A DNA stretch of 64,000 nucleotides from Agelaius tricolor. Taxonomy: Eukaryota; Chordata; Aves; Passeriformes; Icteridae. The notes beneath the pieces are model-generated. The model had not been told where the DNA came from, did not search any database, and saw only the letters and a list, made by a program, of their open reading frames with translations. Location: assembly GCA_023055355.1 (NCBI GenBank), contig JALJCS010000037.1, positions 186,001 to 250,000 of the forward strand, given 5' to 3'. Both the position numbers and the translations under genes were made by a program. Shown one piece after another: positions 11,841 to 25,349 of this stretch (its first letter is position 1; each line of letters opens with the position of its first letter).

Positions 11841-14177
11841 ATTTCTCCTGGACCATCCACTCCCACCTGAGACATCCAAGTGCCAGCACTGGATGAGGGA
11901 TGGTCTCCAGCACTCTTTGCACAGCAAGGGTTTTACCTTCAATTCATGCATCTTACAGTCAAATTTCAAATGTAAAATGTGGGCACAACAGCCACAGATA
12001 CCCCTCCCTCTGCTGAGTGGGCTGAGTGAGAAGATGCAGACAGCAAGTGGGGAGGAATGGGGCTGGAGGGAGGGACAGGAACAGCCTGGTGACCAAAAAG
12101 AAGAGATGCCAGTGGAGCTGAGACCTGCTGGGTTACTGGGCCAGGGAACTGGAGTCTCCTCTCTGCCAGATACGTGGCTCACACTTCCTTGAGAAGTGCT
12201 TTGAGCCCTCTGGGCAGCAGTTGGGCCAGAGGAGTTGAGCATTATTTGTATGTGGCACTCCAGGGAGTGTTAATGACATTTCAACCCCAGTTTAACACAC
12301 TCTGGGCACATCAGTGACACCCCAGCTCTGAGCTACCCCACCTTGAGCTGCTCTGAGGGAAGCCAGCTGCAATTTACTGCTGGAGAAGCAGCTGGAAGGG
12401 CTCCTCCACCTGCCAGCCAGAGCACATCTGGGGCTCTTGTTTTAGCACCCTTTAGTCTAGGAGTGGATGGAAACTTCTACAAGTTGAGGTAACTTTCTAA
12501 GAACAAATTAGTAACATCATAAAAGAGTACCAAAAGTGTATTGAAGACATTTGCACCATTTTCCTGCCCAATTTTCTCCTTTTGTTGAGGACTGTGTTTT
12601 GGGCTAGATGAGAACCCTGGTCTCTCCAGAGTGCTCCCATAACTGGTACTGGGATCTGGAGCTGCAGACATCAATCTGCCAAGCACAAAGATGCCTTTGA
12701 ACCTAATAACTTGCAGAAAATAATACTCTTTTACATGCTAATAGCTAGGATTGTTCTTCAAATGTCTGACATTTATAGCAGTATAATATCTCTGGTGGAA
12801 AGCGTGCCAGGAATGGGCACGACTTCCCAAGGCTGGTGAAAGAAAGGGATGGAATAGGAATTAACAGACAAGATTTGTGGCTGAATTTCACTTTAGGTTT
12901 TCCTCCAATTGCTGCTGTTTCCTTCCCATATTTCAAAAGCTATGACTGCCCTGGAAGGTAATTCACACAAAGCCCCCTAAACAAAGCAGTGGAAATAGAG
13001 CAGCAAAGGGAGATGGGCTGTAAATCAGCATCATCCACCTGGAAGCTTTGCTGGCTGCAATCCAACTGAAAAATCAGGGCCAGGCCTCAGTAGCTCTGCT
13101 TAATATCAGAGAGACAATAGGTAGGAATGCCTGCCTGGAGATGTTTGCTTGAAAGGGATGAATTATTAATAAACTTATTGTTATTTGTTATTGTTCTTAA
13201 GCAGCTTGTCTCGGTACACATGTTAAAGTGGATTTCAGTCTTCCCTTATTATGCCTAACAAATATTTGTGTCCAGATGCAAAGTGGAGATGGTATCTAAA
13301 TTCTGATGAGAGATGCCCAGAGGGAATTTGTGTCTATGGGGCAGTGGGAAATCTGGGTTTGTGTTTGCATCCCTGCCCACCTGAGGTTACTGTTTGTTTG
13401 CTTGAGTCAAGCATCTTCCCAATGGCCAGCCAGCCCATAATATTGTTGGAAAAGCTGCTAGGAGGAGATGTGCAGCAGCTCTGAGGGGCAGAGCTGGCAT
13501 TGCACCCAAAACTCCAGGTGACTGAGTCCTGCCAATATCTCTGCTGCATTCCCAGGGGAGAGGAGGGCTTGAGGAGCAGCAAGCTTTACATTTTTGGTGC
13601 TAGTTCATGGCTGAGGCAGGAGCAGGAATGTTGCCATGATGTCTACTGAATAAATATGTGCTACTGCTGCTCTCATTTGTCTGTACAGTTTTGGAGGAGT
13701 TGCAGATGGCCCTTTAAATACTTGCAAGGCCTGCAGCTTTTCCAGAGTGGTTTTATTTTTTTCCCCCCTTTCTCCAAGCTACTTGGCTCCCTACAGTAAT
13801 TAATATTATTTAATGGGGTGAAAAGCAAAGCAAAGCATTCATATTTGAGATTATTCACACAAACAAAAATGTAAACAGCTGTCTGAGAGAGAAGGGCTCT
13901 GAGACAGGAGCCTGCAGGAATGAGCTGCCTGGAGCTGCCTGTGTGCTGGGATGGTTGGTGCTCACTGGGCACAGCCAGGAGATGCTGTGCTGCCACACCC
14001 TGGACAAGGACTGCAGCCCCAGGGCACTGTCCAGGGGGTTTGATTCCCTGGAAATCTCAATTCCCACAAAACCCTCTCCTCTTCAATGCCAAAATTTATC
14101 ACTGTGCTCATCCAAATGGCTCAGCCTGGCTGAAAGCTTCCAGGACTCAGGGGAAGATCACAAGGAGAAAAACATCC
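11841..14177. other. Intergenic DNA, nothing recognised
   Basis: No exon or repeat family identified. It includes AT-rich stretches at about 13150-13260 and 13740-13870. Confidence 0.5.
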
Positions 14178-14182
14178 CCCAT

Positions 14183-14688
14183 TGTGTAAAAGCAGGGCAA
14201 CCCCAACAAAGGGGGAAAGACAAGGAGGACCCCATGGATATCAGAAGGCTAATTAATTACTTTATTATAATATTTTATTCTATATTACATCTAAACTGAA
14301 CCTGCACAAGCCTCAACTCAACTGCAGAGAATCTCATGGCTGTGAGCCCACAGTCCCAACACACACACCTGGATCCAACTGGTCAGTGAATCAAAACACT
14401 CACACAGAATCCAATCACCAATTCCCTGCAGGTAAACAATCTTCCACAATGTGGAACAACACAGGAGCAGTAAATGAGATAAGAATTGTTTTTTCTTTCT
14501 CTGGGGTTCAGAGAATGTGAATCCCAGAAAATGTGTGGCTAAACTGGCTCTGGGTGAATTAATGAATGTATGTACTGCAAGGGGCTCAGAGGAGACTGTT
14601 CCTGCAGAAAGAGGGGATTTCTCTTGGCCCTGAGTTGAGAAGGATGCTGCTGTTCTTGGGGAGGGGACAGTGACAGTGCTGCCACCCA
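14183..14688 (-). mobile_element. Probable solo LTR, 506 bp, with 5-bp target duplication
   Basis: Begins TGTGTAAAAGC and ends CCACCCA on the + strand, flanked by CCCAT at 14178-14182 and 14689-14693. The TG...CA ends and 5-bp duplication suit an ERVL-like element. On the minus strand it carries AATAAA motifs (about 14240-14285) followed by AGCCTTCTGAT, similar in style to the other LTR family but different in sequence. No internal genes flank it. The right boundary is the less certain one. Confidence 0.6.
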
Positions 14689-14693
14689 CCCAT

Positions 14694-17600
14694 TGGTGCC
14701 TCATGAGCTCTGAAGAATGAAATAATTCTAAAGGTGGCCTGTGCTGATTCCCATATCCAGGGTGAATTTCATTGTATCTGTTTTCTGGGGGTGAAATCTT
14801 GGTAGCAGAGCCAAAGATTTTCAACACAACACTGTTGGCTCTGCTCATCCACCTCCTCTGTGCCTGCTGTGGACAGAGCAATTGGGTATCTGAGATCTGG
14901 TGAGGACCTTTCTTCCAGCCAGGAGAAACATGGGAAACTTTCAAAATCCTCTGGAAGGAATATTTTTTGCTTGGTCAAATAGGTTTTAATAATTTAAAAC
15001 ATTTTTATTTTCATGGTGATTTATATTCCAAAATTAGATCTTATGAATTGTTTCAAACTGGAGAAACTCAAGATAACTCATTCCACAAATTTGGGAGGAG
15101 GATGTTGTGACTCAGTGGGAGCAATGTGTTTCTCTTTCTGTCCCTGACATGATTTTTCTGTGAAATGGCCACGACCTTTTGCTGGTTTCATTTTGCCACA
15201 CCTTCATTGCCAACAAGTGGTGGCTCTGGAAGTGGCTTTTCCAAGCACCTGCACCAGGAGCAGAATTTCTGCTGCTTGCAGGCACAACAGGCAACAGCCT
15301 GTGGGCACCATCACCATGGATATTCCCTGCAGAGAGAAATCATGCATCCTGGGGAATGCACTTTATATAACTCCCTGGCTGAGGGAAGAGTTCCCAAGTT
15401 TATGTTGCAGCCACTGAGCAAATCTCTTGGCTGCACAGAAGCATCCCTGGAGTACAAAGCTGGGGAGGGGAAGGCCAGACCCAGCTCAGGGAGCCAAGCT
15501 GCAGCCAAAATATGGTTCTGAGCTTCCAAAACATTCTGGTGCTGCCAGGTTGGCACCTCCTGTTTGCTCTCTGGCAGCCACCAGGCAGTTTGCAAGGCCA
15601 CTGCCAAATGCAGAGCTGATGCTTGCAGGATTCAAGCAGGTCAAGCCCGTGGAAGCTCTGGGTGAGGGAGCCTTGCAGGACGACAATCCCTGATTTGATT
15701 TCCAGCATTTGAAAATGCAGGATTTGATTTCCTGCCACCTTGCCCATCCTTCAGCTGCTGCTGAGGCTCTGGGGTGATGCAGACCCTGGATACACAGGGT
15801 TTGCCTGTGCTGGGGGGCTCTCCCAGCATCTCCATGGCTCTCCTCAGCTCTGCCTCAGCCTCTGGCTCAGTGCAGCCTGACAAGCTCATCCTTTTTGGCT
15901 GCTCATTCTTGTGGTGTGAGTAATCTGCCCCAGAGCCTCCCTCCTGGGTCATGGAGCCTCTTGGGCTGACCAGAACAGGGTCACGAATTTCTGCTGCTTT
16001 CACAGCTCCAGCGTGATGGCTCCCTGTAGGGTTCAGGCTGGAGTGAGCCAGGCTTTGGCCTGTCATCTCCCTGGAGCACAGCAGTGTTTTGTGGATACTG
16101 CTCAAGCAAATGGTTTTGAATTAAAATCGTGCTGATTAACCCTATTCCAGCAGTGTGTGTGGGACTCAGAGTGTGGTGGGTATCAGGACACCCTCAGACC
16201 ATGTCCATGCCTGCTGCTGGACTTCCTCTGCAGCAAATGATGCTATGCAACAAGCTCCAATCTAAATAATAAATCTTTTTATGCACTAAACTTGCATATG
16301 AAAACCCCCCAATGCTATTTAGCTGGTAGCCCCATGTCATTCTCCTTAATCCCCAGTGGTGTCCATTTGGGGCAGGTGTTAGGGAAATGCTACTTCTGAG
16401 AGCTTTGACAAATAAATCCTCATTGTAAGGCTGGAAAGTCTCCCACCTCTCCATTTCTGGAGGAAATGAAGCACAGACAAACGTTGCTGATCTGGAGGAT
16501 GGCCTCTTCCAGAGCCCAGCACTGGATCTTGTGAATGGAGAGGGAACTGCCTCCCCAGGTGGAATACCTGGACAAGCTTTTCTGGCTGATTGTCGGATCA
16601 GGCATGAAGCCAACAAATCTGCAGCCTTTGAATTCAACACCTCCTCTCCCCCCAAAGCCAACAAGAGCTTTGTTCACCTCTGGACAGCTGAATTTCCACT
16701 TTATAAATCCAGCCCCCTTCTAACCTGCATGGGGAGCCATCAGAACTGCTATTCCATTAAATTAGAGTAAAATTATTATCTTTTGTTTCCTTTTTCTTGA
16801 AACCACAGGTCCACCCTGGCAGCAGTGTGCTTAATCCCAGACCTGGTTCTGCAGGTGGGAAGTCTGTGAGTTCCCAGAACAAAGCGTTTCCTCCAGTGGC
16901 CACAGCACTTTTCACCTTTTCCCTCACACCTTTAGCAGATATTTCTTTGAGGTGATGGATACAAAATGTTACCAAGGCAAAGGAAAACCTAGGCTCCATA
17001 TTGCAGATTTCTTCTCCAGCAGGACCGGGAGGGAATGGGGGAGGAGTCAAGAGGATCATTATTGAATTTATTATTGAATTCATTAATATTGCATTTATGA
17101 TTGAATTCATTATTGTTGAATGCATGATAATTGAATTCGTTACCGCTGAATTCAGAGGGAGCTCCATGAGGCTGGCGGGGAGGGTGACCCTGGCGGGCGG
17201 CAGATGTTGCACAGCTGGGCGGGCTGTGTGGAGCAACACTGACATGCAGCGGTCGGCAGCTGCATCTCTGCCTGCTCCTGCTCACCCCTGAGCTCAGCCT
17301 CACCAGGCACGGCCCCAGGCATTGCTTCCCAAAAATTCAGCTACTTCCCAGTGGAAAAACCCCTGGGCTGGTGATCTCCCTCCCACAAAAGCGGTGCTCA
17401 GCACCTTTTCAGTGCCAAACCCTGTAACCTCTGAATAATTTAGAGAAATCTTCCATAGATTTCTCACATTTCCCACAGAGAAATCACCTGCTGGTTAAAG
17501 AGGGGAGCATTGCTAGCAGAAGCTTTTTTTTTTCCCCAGCATGTTATTGAAATTCCTGTAAAACTGCCCCATCCCACTGCTTGTAAGTGACCATGCTGCA

Positions 17601-18469
17601 CCCCAGAGGGTGCTGACAGGCAGCTGTTCCCAGATGGAAAAGTAGCTGCAGTGCTGACCCAGGGAAGGAAAAGACTGGGAGGGGAGTGATTTCAGACGTC
17701 TGAGCTCTCAGGAGCTCTGGGTGTGATGTTGGCAGTGACATTGCTCAGAGGAGCTTGGCCACACCGGGTGCCTGGGCTGAAAATCTGTCCCTTTTATCAG
17801 TGCTGATGTGTTTTGAAGCCTGGCCAGGGAAATGGGATGAGGTTGGAGCTACCCTGGCTGCCAGCCCTGCTGCCCAGAGCTGCCACATGGTCATGGTGTC
17901 AGCTCGTGTGGCACCTGGGTGTGAGCCAGCTGTGGCCAGCTGGGCCCATCCTCTGCTCTGCAAGGCTCCTCAGACCTGAGCCCAGTTGTGGATGGATGTC
18001 TGCCAGCCTGAAGCACCAAAATCCAGGAGTGGTGAGGACAGGGAACAGGCAAAAAGAGAAAACAGAGAAATTATAACATCTGGTGCAAGGAAAATCTCCT
18101 TTTTTCCCAGGTTCAGTGTCCAGTGTTGAGCAAACCAGCCACTTACAGTAAAAGTCCAAAAGATGCTATTGAGGCATGAGAAACTGGAGCAGTTCAGGGA
18201 AGAAGAAGGAGCTCCAGTCTCAGCAAAGGGGCTGCTTTGGCTGGTTTGGCTCTGTTTAAGGGGTCAAGCCAGGGCTGTAGTGGAGCACCAGCTCAGTGGA
18301 AGCTTCCTGGCAATGTGTGGTGTTTCAGGCAAATGACTGAATAAGATTCTTGAATATGTGAGAGGGGAAACAGTGAGTAGGTGCTGGGAGAGGATTTTAC
18401 CTTTGTGTGGGGCTGGAGAGACTGATTCAGGAATTTTGCATCCACTTCAGGTGTCTGCATTTAAGAGAG
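14694..18469. other. Intergenic DNA with one degenerate repeat
   Basis: No supportable exon. The only structured element seen is the GAATTC-rich array at 17056-17155. Somewhat higher GC surrounds 17160-17280. Confidence 0.5.
17056..17155. repeat. Degenerate ATTATTGAATTC array
   Basis: Repeating ATTATTGAATT(C/T) and ATTGAATTCATT blocks with variable spacing over 100 bp. GAATTC appears four times and several near variants occur. Unit length is about 12-17 bp and irregular. Confidence 0.8.
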
Positions 18470-18910
18470 GGTGTTGGAGAGTGTTGAAAAGAGCTACAAA
18501 AATGATTGAAAGACTGGAGAAACACCTTTACAGGGGAGACAACTTAAAGACCTCCATCTGTTTTCATTATTAAAAAAAGAGGTTGAGAGGTGACTTGATG
18601 ACAGTGTATAAATACCTTCAGAGGAGAAAAGAGTGGGCATTGCAGGATCTGTAATTTAGCAGGGGAAAACCATGGATGGCTGGAAGCAAGAGCCAGATGA
18701 ACTCAAAACTGGAAATTAATCACCTTCATTGTTTAAAAAAACCCCAACAGGTCCAGCATTTTGGAACAAATTCAAAGGAAAAGGGTGGTTTTTTTCAGTC
18801 TCAGTGTAGGAAAATGAAGTCTGGGAGCTTTTCTCAAAGAGCTGTGTTAGCTAAGGCACAAGTTAGCACAGAATGGCTGGAGCTTAGTGTGGAGATTATT
18901 GGGTTGAAAT
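18470..18910 (+). mobile_element. Old CR1 LINE fragment
   Basis: Resembles the older amniote CR1 subfamilies: GAAAAGAGCTACAAAAATGATT.AAAG.CTGGA, GAGGTTGAGAGGTGACTTGATGACAGT.TATAAATACCT, and AACTGGAAATTAATCACC. It is clearly more diverged than the copy at 11.4 kb. + strand; the 3' limit is approximate. Confidence 0.8.
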
Positions 18911-21900
18911 GATTGTGTGGATACACTCAGCATTACAGGGGCATCCCAAAAGATGCACTAGTTTATCCACCAGGTTCCTGAGCAGGACTAATGAAGAATG
19001 TTAACTCAGGAGCAAGAGTGAAGTGAAGAAAAGAAAGGAAAAAACCATTCATTATGGGGTTGATTTTATTGGCTTTTAAGCAAAAAATTAAATCAGAGAC
19101 AAGGAAGAGCAACCCCCTTGACCCAGATACCTGCAGGTGTGGAGCAGCTGGCCAGGTATGGTCAGTCAGAAGAGCCCTCTGGAAGGGGCAGGAGGAGTTG
19201 CTGTCCTGAATTAATGACACGAGTTCCAGAGGGGATTTTGCTGTGCTGGTGTAGAACACACTCCAATGACAGCCTTGAGGCCCTTGTGAGTGCAAACAGC
19301 AGATCTGGCTGTGGGAGGGTGGGATTTTCCCTACCCTGGGTGCACATCTGGTGCTTTGTTCAGGACAATGGGAAGGCTCCTTCCCCTGCACTCCTGCCCT
19401 TGCTGCTGTTCCTGGCCCTGCTCCCACTGGCTCAGCCCAGCCCCTGCCTCCTCTCAGGCTCCTCACCCCTACCCTGCTCCCAGCAGCTGGGAGCAGTTGG
19501 ATTTTGGGATGTGGTGGTGCCAGGTTCTGGGTTCTCATTGCAGCAGGGAAGCTCAGGCCCCAGCATTTGGTGGAGAAGCAGCAATAAAAGGTTTTTTTGC
19601 TTTGTTGGCTGATGGATTGTCCAGTGTTAGAGCCCAAATGGCCTCTCAGTGTCCCACCTGCACCCCTGGGAATACCAAGGACTTTGTGTCCTGCCTTCAC
19701 ACTGACACTTTCCAAAATTGCATACTGACACTTTCCTAAATTACTCAGGGGTTACAGGGTCTGGCACTGAAAAGGTCAAATGCTGACAGGCGTGTTGTCC
19801 CCAGCTCTGTCCTTGGCTGGGCTTTATTTCCAACTCCAGCTGTGTCCCCCAGCCCTGAGCTGCCCTCAGATGCTCCAGCACTGGTCACTGCCAGGAGTCA
19901 GGATGAGCCCCAGCCTTGCTGGGGAATCATTGAAATAAAACTGTGGAAAGAATCAAACACCTTGAGTGTTTTAGGAGGGAGCTTGGGCTCTGAGACAGCA
20001 CCTGGCTCGGTGTGGGCAGACCCCTGCCTTAGGCAGTGTGGGAATAGCTGACAGCCTGTCTAATTTGGACAGGCCTCTCAATCCCTAATCCCCTCCCTCC
20101 TGTGTCCCAGGTAATAAGATGCTTTCAATGAAAAAAACCCAGTGAAAGTGAGTGAAAGGTGAAGTGTCTGTCTGTGGCAAGAAGCGAGAGATTGAAAGTG
20201 TTACCAGAGCTTTAGGGTGGGTAATAGCAGGAGATTTGTGAAAAGGATCTGGAAGAAAAGCCCCTTTTCAAAGGAATTGTATAATCACTGGTAGCTCAGT
20301 GTTTCACGCTCAAGGATTGCCTTCAGGATCTGCCATCAGAGGAGAGGATTTGCTGCTCTCTTCTGTAGATGAGCACTACAGAAACCCTTCCCACTCTGCT
20401 TTTCTAAATCTTCTTTGAAGGGATGCTCCTCTCCTAGGGAGTGGCAGGGCTGTGCCTGCTTTGTGACACACATTGGCAGAAATAATCAGGAATAAAAAGG
20501 GGAGCAGAAAGCACCTGCCAAGGAGGGATGTCCCTCCAAATCCCAGTGTTCCCAGAGCCAGGGACTGGGGAGAGGGATCCAGAATGATGCTGGGGGCTGC
20601 ACTGGAGAGGAAATACTCCCCACTTGTAGATCTGTGGGGTGCTCAGCTGCAGGCAGAGCTCTTTTGGCAGCAGGAAGGATAGAAAGGGTTTCAGTGGAAA
20701 TGATCTTTATTGGCAAGCGCAGCTTTGCTGAAATCAACCCATTTTGTAGGAACACGTAGGAAACTATTGATGGGAAGAAAAATCTGAACCATTCATTTTG
20801 ACCTTCAGAGGATCATTTTTTCTTCCAAAGCATTTAATTTCAACAAATTGTTCCGTTTAGTTTTGACACTACCACTCAAATTGATGCCATTTTAATCTTC
20901 CACGTGTGTGAGCTGCTGGCTCCTGGCTGTGCCCTGGCAGTGCTGGGCTCCCACAGCACCTTTCCATGGCACAGAAAAAGGAATCATTCCCCATCAATGC
21001 TTCTGAAAGCCTTCTCCAGCAAATTTAGGATGAACAAGAGGATTTGGAGATGAAAACACATCTGAAAGCACCACAATTTCCTGTGGAAGAGAAATTGTAC
21101 TTTCCAAGCACTCTGAGTCAGCAGAGCAGAGCCTGACCCTCCCTGCTCAGCCCTTCTGATCCAACCTCTCAGAGAACAGCAATAAATATATACATTAGGC
21201 AATTTATGCTGTGTTTTGCATTTGTAGGACCTTTTGATGCAAAAAGGAACTTAGCTTTAAATTTTTGTGACCTTGACGTGCCTAAAGTTAAGCTGCTCTT
21301 TAAGTCTGTGTAGAATTTGGATCTGTTAGTGATCCACACACCCCCACCATGTCCTGCTGCTGTCCCCCTGGCAAGAGAGGGTGGTTTGGCAGCTGATTGC
21401 ATTGATCTGAGGTGGAGCAGACCTGTGCCAATGTAGGAGTGGTGGTGGCTGCAGCACGCAGCGTTTGCAGCCCTGTTCACCAGGGCTGGGACTTGTGCTG
21501 CTGTCTGGGAAGTTGCAGCAAGGACAGCTGTTCCCTGTTTCCTCCCTGCAGTGCTTTGTGCAGATAAAAAGGTGTGTGAGGCTGCAGAGGCTGTGGGGGG
21601 CTCGTGGCCAGGCAAAGGTGTGTCCCTTCTCATCCACATCCAGATCCAAGGCTCCTCCTGGGTGGATTTGCAGGGAGCTGGAGGGGGGGGATGCTCAGGG
21701 CTCAGCTCCCTGCAGTGACAGGGCTCTCCTGGGCTCACCCTTAAAGCAACATCATCATTCAGAGACAGGTGCAAGGGCAAGCTCCCTGTGAGCACAGCGT
21801 GTGAGTGAGCTGGACCCAGTCAAGGAGGAATTTGTCACCTTTGGGTGATGCTGTGGATGCTCCTCTTGCACACTGAGGTGAGGCTCCAGGCCTCTGCCCA

Positions 21901-23547
21901 CCCAGCCCTGCCACCAGCAGCTGTGGGCCTGCAGAGACAGCTCCCCAGGCTCCCTTTTTAACTCACTTGCTTTCATTTATATTCAAATCAGAGGATAAAT
22001 GTAGGCAATGCGTGCGCTCAGCTCAGGCAAGGCTGCTGCTCCAAAGCAACCACAGAGAAGGTGTTTTATTTTTAAAATAGATTAAGGAAGAGATGAAGAC
22101 AGGGAGTTCTGCATTCTAACTATCACCTTCTTGTTGCTAATGTTGGCCTGGTCATGAAAACAGAAAGATTTGTAAAAATTATTTGTTTTCCAACACACAC
22201 GCTGTTTACTTGGCTCCAGCAGGGAAAATAAAGCCAAGGCTTCTGCTGGTGCTTTTAGCCAGTTCCTGTGCCTCATGACCAGGTTTTACAGATGCTCCTG
22301 GGGATTTCAATCCCCAATCACTCTTTATTTGATGATTTAAATAAATGATACATATGCATATGGAATAATGCAAATATTCATGGAAGAAGTGCAGCCTAAA
22401 GGATATATTGATCTCCCTTGAATCAGGGCAATGCCTGACAGGGCTCTGCAGAGGTAGTGGAGGGCACCCTGCTCAGGGGCAAGCCCTGCAAAACCCACTG
22501 AGCTGCGCTCTTAAATGAAGGTGGAAGAGTTCCCAGCACTGTGTGTGGCTCAGTCTCACAGGCTGTGTGCCCTGATAAGGCACATGGGAGCTCACTAACA
22601 ACCCGCTGCATTTAGAACAGAATTTTGCCCTAAAAGATGATCCTGACATTGTTGAAAGTGACAGTGCCCTTTTGCAGTGTGTTTTAAGCACATGTGTGCT
22701 GACACCTCCATGTGTTGACCAGGCTGGACTCAGCCTTGTGCCTCAGTCCCCACGGCAGAGTTGTGCTGCTTTGTCTTTTCTGGGCTTTGCCCACCCCAGA
22801 GCACACAGAACTGTCAAAACCTGCTTAATACACATTGACTTAATGGGAGTTGTGCAGCAAAATGCTGCTGGGTGCTTGGAAGGCAAAGTCTGTGCAGAGG
22901 ATTCATTGCTCCTGGATTGCAATTAATGATAATTAAAAAAAAAAGAGAGAGAGAGAGAGAGAAGGTTTTGTATTGAGAGTTATGCTGGATGTCAGAATTA
23001 ACATCTCATTGAATTATCAAAGCTTTCAAGTAGTGGGTGGTGGAGAGTGGCTTGGGGCTTGCAAATAGGTCAGAGAAAGAGCTGGTTGCTAAATATCTGA
23101 TAGAAACTTTCCACTGGGGAAGAAAATCTTGCTGATTTGATGGAATAGGAAGAATTCTTGGGAGGATATCTATTCCCTTAAAACTTATGGAAAAAGCAGG
23201 CATGGAGGCTGGGCTGCCTGCATGTGACCTGGGCTCTGTGGCTTGTTCCCCAGGGATCCCTCCTGCTCACATATGCATTCCTCCCCTTCTCATTGCAAAA
23301 TGAAAACACAAAAAAGAAGGAAAGTGTGAACATTTTGGTGGCGTGGTGCCAGCACAGGTCTGCTCTGTGCCTTTGGCAGCTCCAACTGAACGCCCTTGAA
23401 AGCAGACACCGTTTTTTTGGGCGCTTGGGTTGTTGGGTTCAGCCAGGGATGGTTTGGGTCCGGTGCTCTGGGCTGTGGAGCGCTTGCAACTCTGTGTGAC
23501 ATCAACAGGGGGAGCGGCAGGTCCTGCGGAACTGTCCCTGGGACGAG
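18911..23547. other. Intergenic DNA, no gene seen
   Basis: No supportable exon. A short A-run followed by (GA)n sits at 22935-22963. AT-rich DNA lies at 22310-22380. Confidence 0.5.
22935..22963. repeat. Poly-A / (GA)n microsatellite
   Basis: About ten A residues followed by about nine GA dinucleotides. Confidence 0.9.
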
Positions 23548-24112
23548 CCATCCTCCATCCCCTTCACCAGCATCCCCCGGCCCTTTCACCCGGCATCCTC
23601 CACCCCCTTCATCACCCAGCGTCCTGCATCCCCTTCATCATCCAGCATCCTCCATCCCCTTCATCCAGGATTCTCCATCCCCTTCATCCAGCCTCCTGCA
23701 TCCCCTTCATCATCCAGCATCCTCCATCTCCTTCATCATCCAGCACCCTGCATCCCCTTCATCATCCAGCACCCTGCATCCCCTTCATCATCCAGCATCC
23801 TGCATCCCCTTCATCCAGGATTCTCCATCCCCTTCATCCAGCCTCCTCCATCCCCTTCCTCATCCAGCATCCTCCATCCCCTTCATCCAGCACCCTCCAT
23901 CCCCTTCATCCAGCACCCTCCATCCCCTTCATCCAGCACCCTCCATCCCGCCTCCTCCATCCCCTTCATCATCCAGCACCCTGCATCCCCTTCATCCAGG
24001 ATTCTCCATTCCCTTCATCCAGCATCCTCCATCCCCTTCATCCAGCACCCTGCATCCCCTTCATCCAGGATTCTCCATCCCCTTCATCCAGCATCCTCCA
24101 TCCCCTTTCCCA
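23548..24112. repeat. Minisatellite of CATCCCCTTCATCCAG units
   Basis: About 560 bp of near-tandem CCATCCCCTTCATC(ATC)CAGCATCCTC-like units, 21-30 bp each, with variants such as GGATTCTCCAT and CACCCTGCAT. The strand is strongly C-rich with T, while the complement is GA-rich. Open frames of 266-275 codons across it, rich in Ser-Pro-His, are artefacts. It ends about 2.3 kb before the MEGF9 start codon. Confidence 0.95.
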
Positions 24113-25349
24113 GTGTTTTCTGGCGTTTTTCTTTCTCCAGCCTTCAACCCAGCCTTCTCCAGGCAGTCCAGGGGACTGGCAGTGGTTTTTACCTAGGTGG
24201 GAATTAATCCCTCAGGTTTTCCACCCCTGCTGCCACAAGGATGTGGCATTACCATGAAGGCTCTGGGTTGTGTGTACCCACAACGTGGCAGAGACAGTCA
24301 ATTTTATTGCTGTGGTTCTTTGTGTGGACTCTCATAATTCAGCACTGAAATCAGCCAGCTGGGCAGGTGGAGTCTTTTGTTTTTGCATGAGATCCCACCT
24401 CCAAGGGGTGGCCAGTCCTTTTTCATGGGTCCTGCTGGGTTAAAGATGCCCAAGAACCTCTGACACTGCCAGGACCTTCCTGTCTCCCTCCTTTGTTGGG
24501 GTGACAGCAGAGGATAAAGAGATGAAGGACTGACATGCTTAACCTGCTCCTCCCAAGCAGAGGTGAGAATGTAATACTTTGGGAACCAGATGAGCAGATC
24601 TGGTGGTGCTGTGCTGTGCTGGCCCTGGGCTGAGAGGTGGGCACAGGGTCTGTCCTTTGGCTCCTGAGGCTGTGCAACTTCTTTCAGACTAAGAAATTCT
24701 TTGCTCCAGGCAACTCTTCCCTTAATCTTTCCTCTGCTTGGTTTCTTCACCCTGTTCCCATAGACAACAACCTTGTGTGAACTGCTGGAGGAGACAGTGG
24801 CTCAGCAAACCCTCCTGCCCCCCTGCCAGCCGTGTTCCCCTGATCAGAGGGACCCTCTGCTCCCAAGGGGAGTGACAAGCTGGTGGTAATTATGGAAAGC
24901 AGATCTCAGAAGGGTTTGTCTCCTAGCAGAGCTGTTGGGGAATAATAATTATATTATTATGCAGGAATAAAGTCCTGTTTATTTCTGAGAAAGGGATGGG
25001 TATGGGAGAAGAGCAGTGAGTGATTGCAGAACAATTATCCCACAGCAGCTATCCTGGGCAGTGTTTCCCTTGGAGGCAACTCCTAAATATTGTGCTAGAG
25101 AAGGACTGGCAGCCTGGACCATGTGGTGGGTGAAGGTGGGGCTGTCCCATCCCGAAGGACACTCGTCAGCATCCATTGGCTCCTGCAGGAACAGGAGATG
25201 ATGCAAACACTCACCTGGCAGTGCCACACCTGCAGGCAGGGCTGGGCAGCCGAGAGCCACCCAGCTCCTGGTGCTCTGTAGGGATGTGTAAGGGATGTGT
25301 AGGGGTGTGCAGGGGTGTGCAGGGGATGTGTAAGGTTCTGTAGGGATGC
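24113..25349. other. Intergenic DNA just upstream of the CpG island
   Basis: No exon recognised. A small imperfect run of GGGATGTGTA/GGGGTGTGCA decamers is at 25280-25345. Confidence 0.5.
25280..25345. repeat. Imperfect decamer repeat GGG(A/G)TGTG(T/C)A
   Basis: Six or so copies of an approximately 10-bp unit at the left edge of the CpG island. Confidence 0.8.

Noticed and set aside
18963..19715. 250-codon minus-strand frame
   Set aside because: No recognisable domain, no promoter or splice support, composition like neighbouring noncoding DNA.
23396..24257. Two overlapping + frames of 266 and 275 codons rich in Ser-Pro-His
   Set aside because: Produced by the C/T-rich minisatellite; two frames open at once and no family match.
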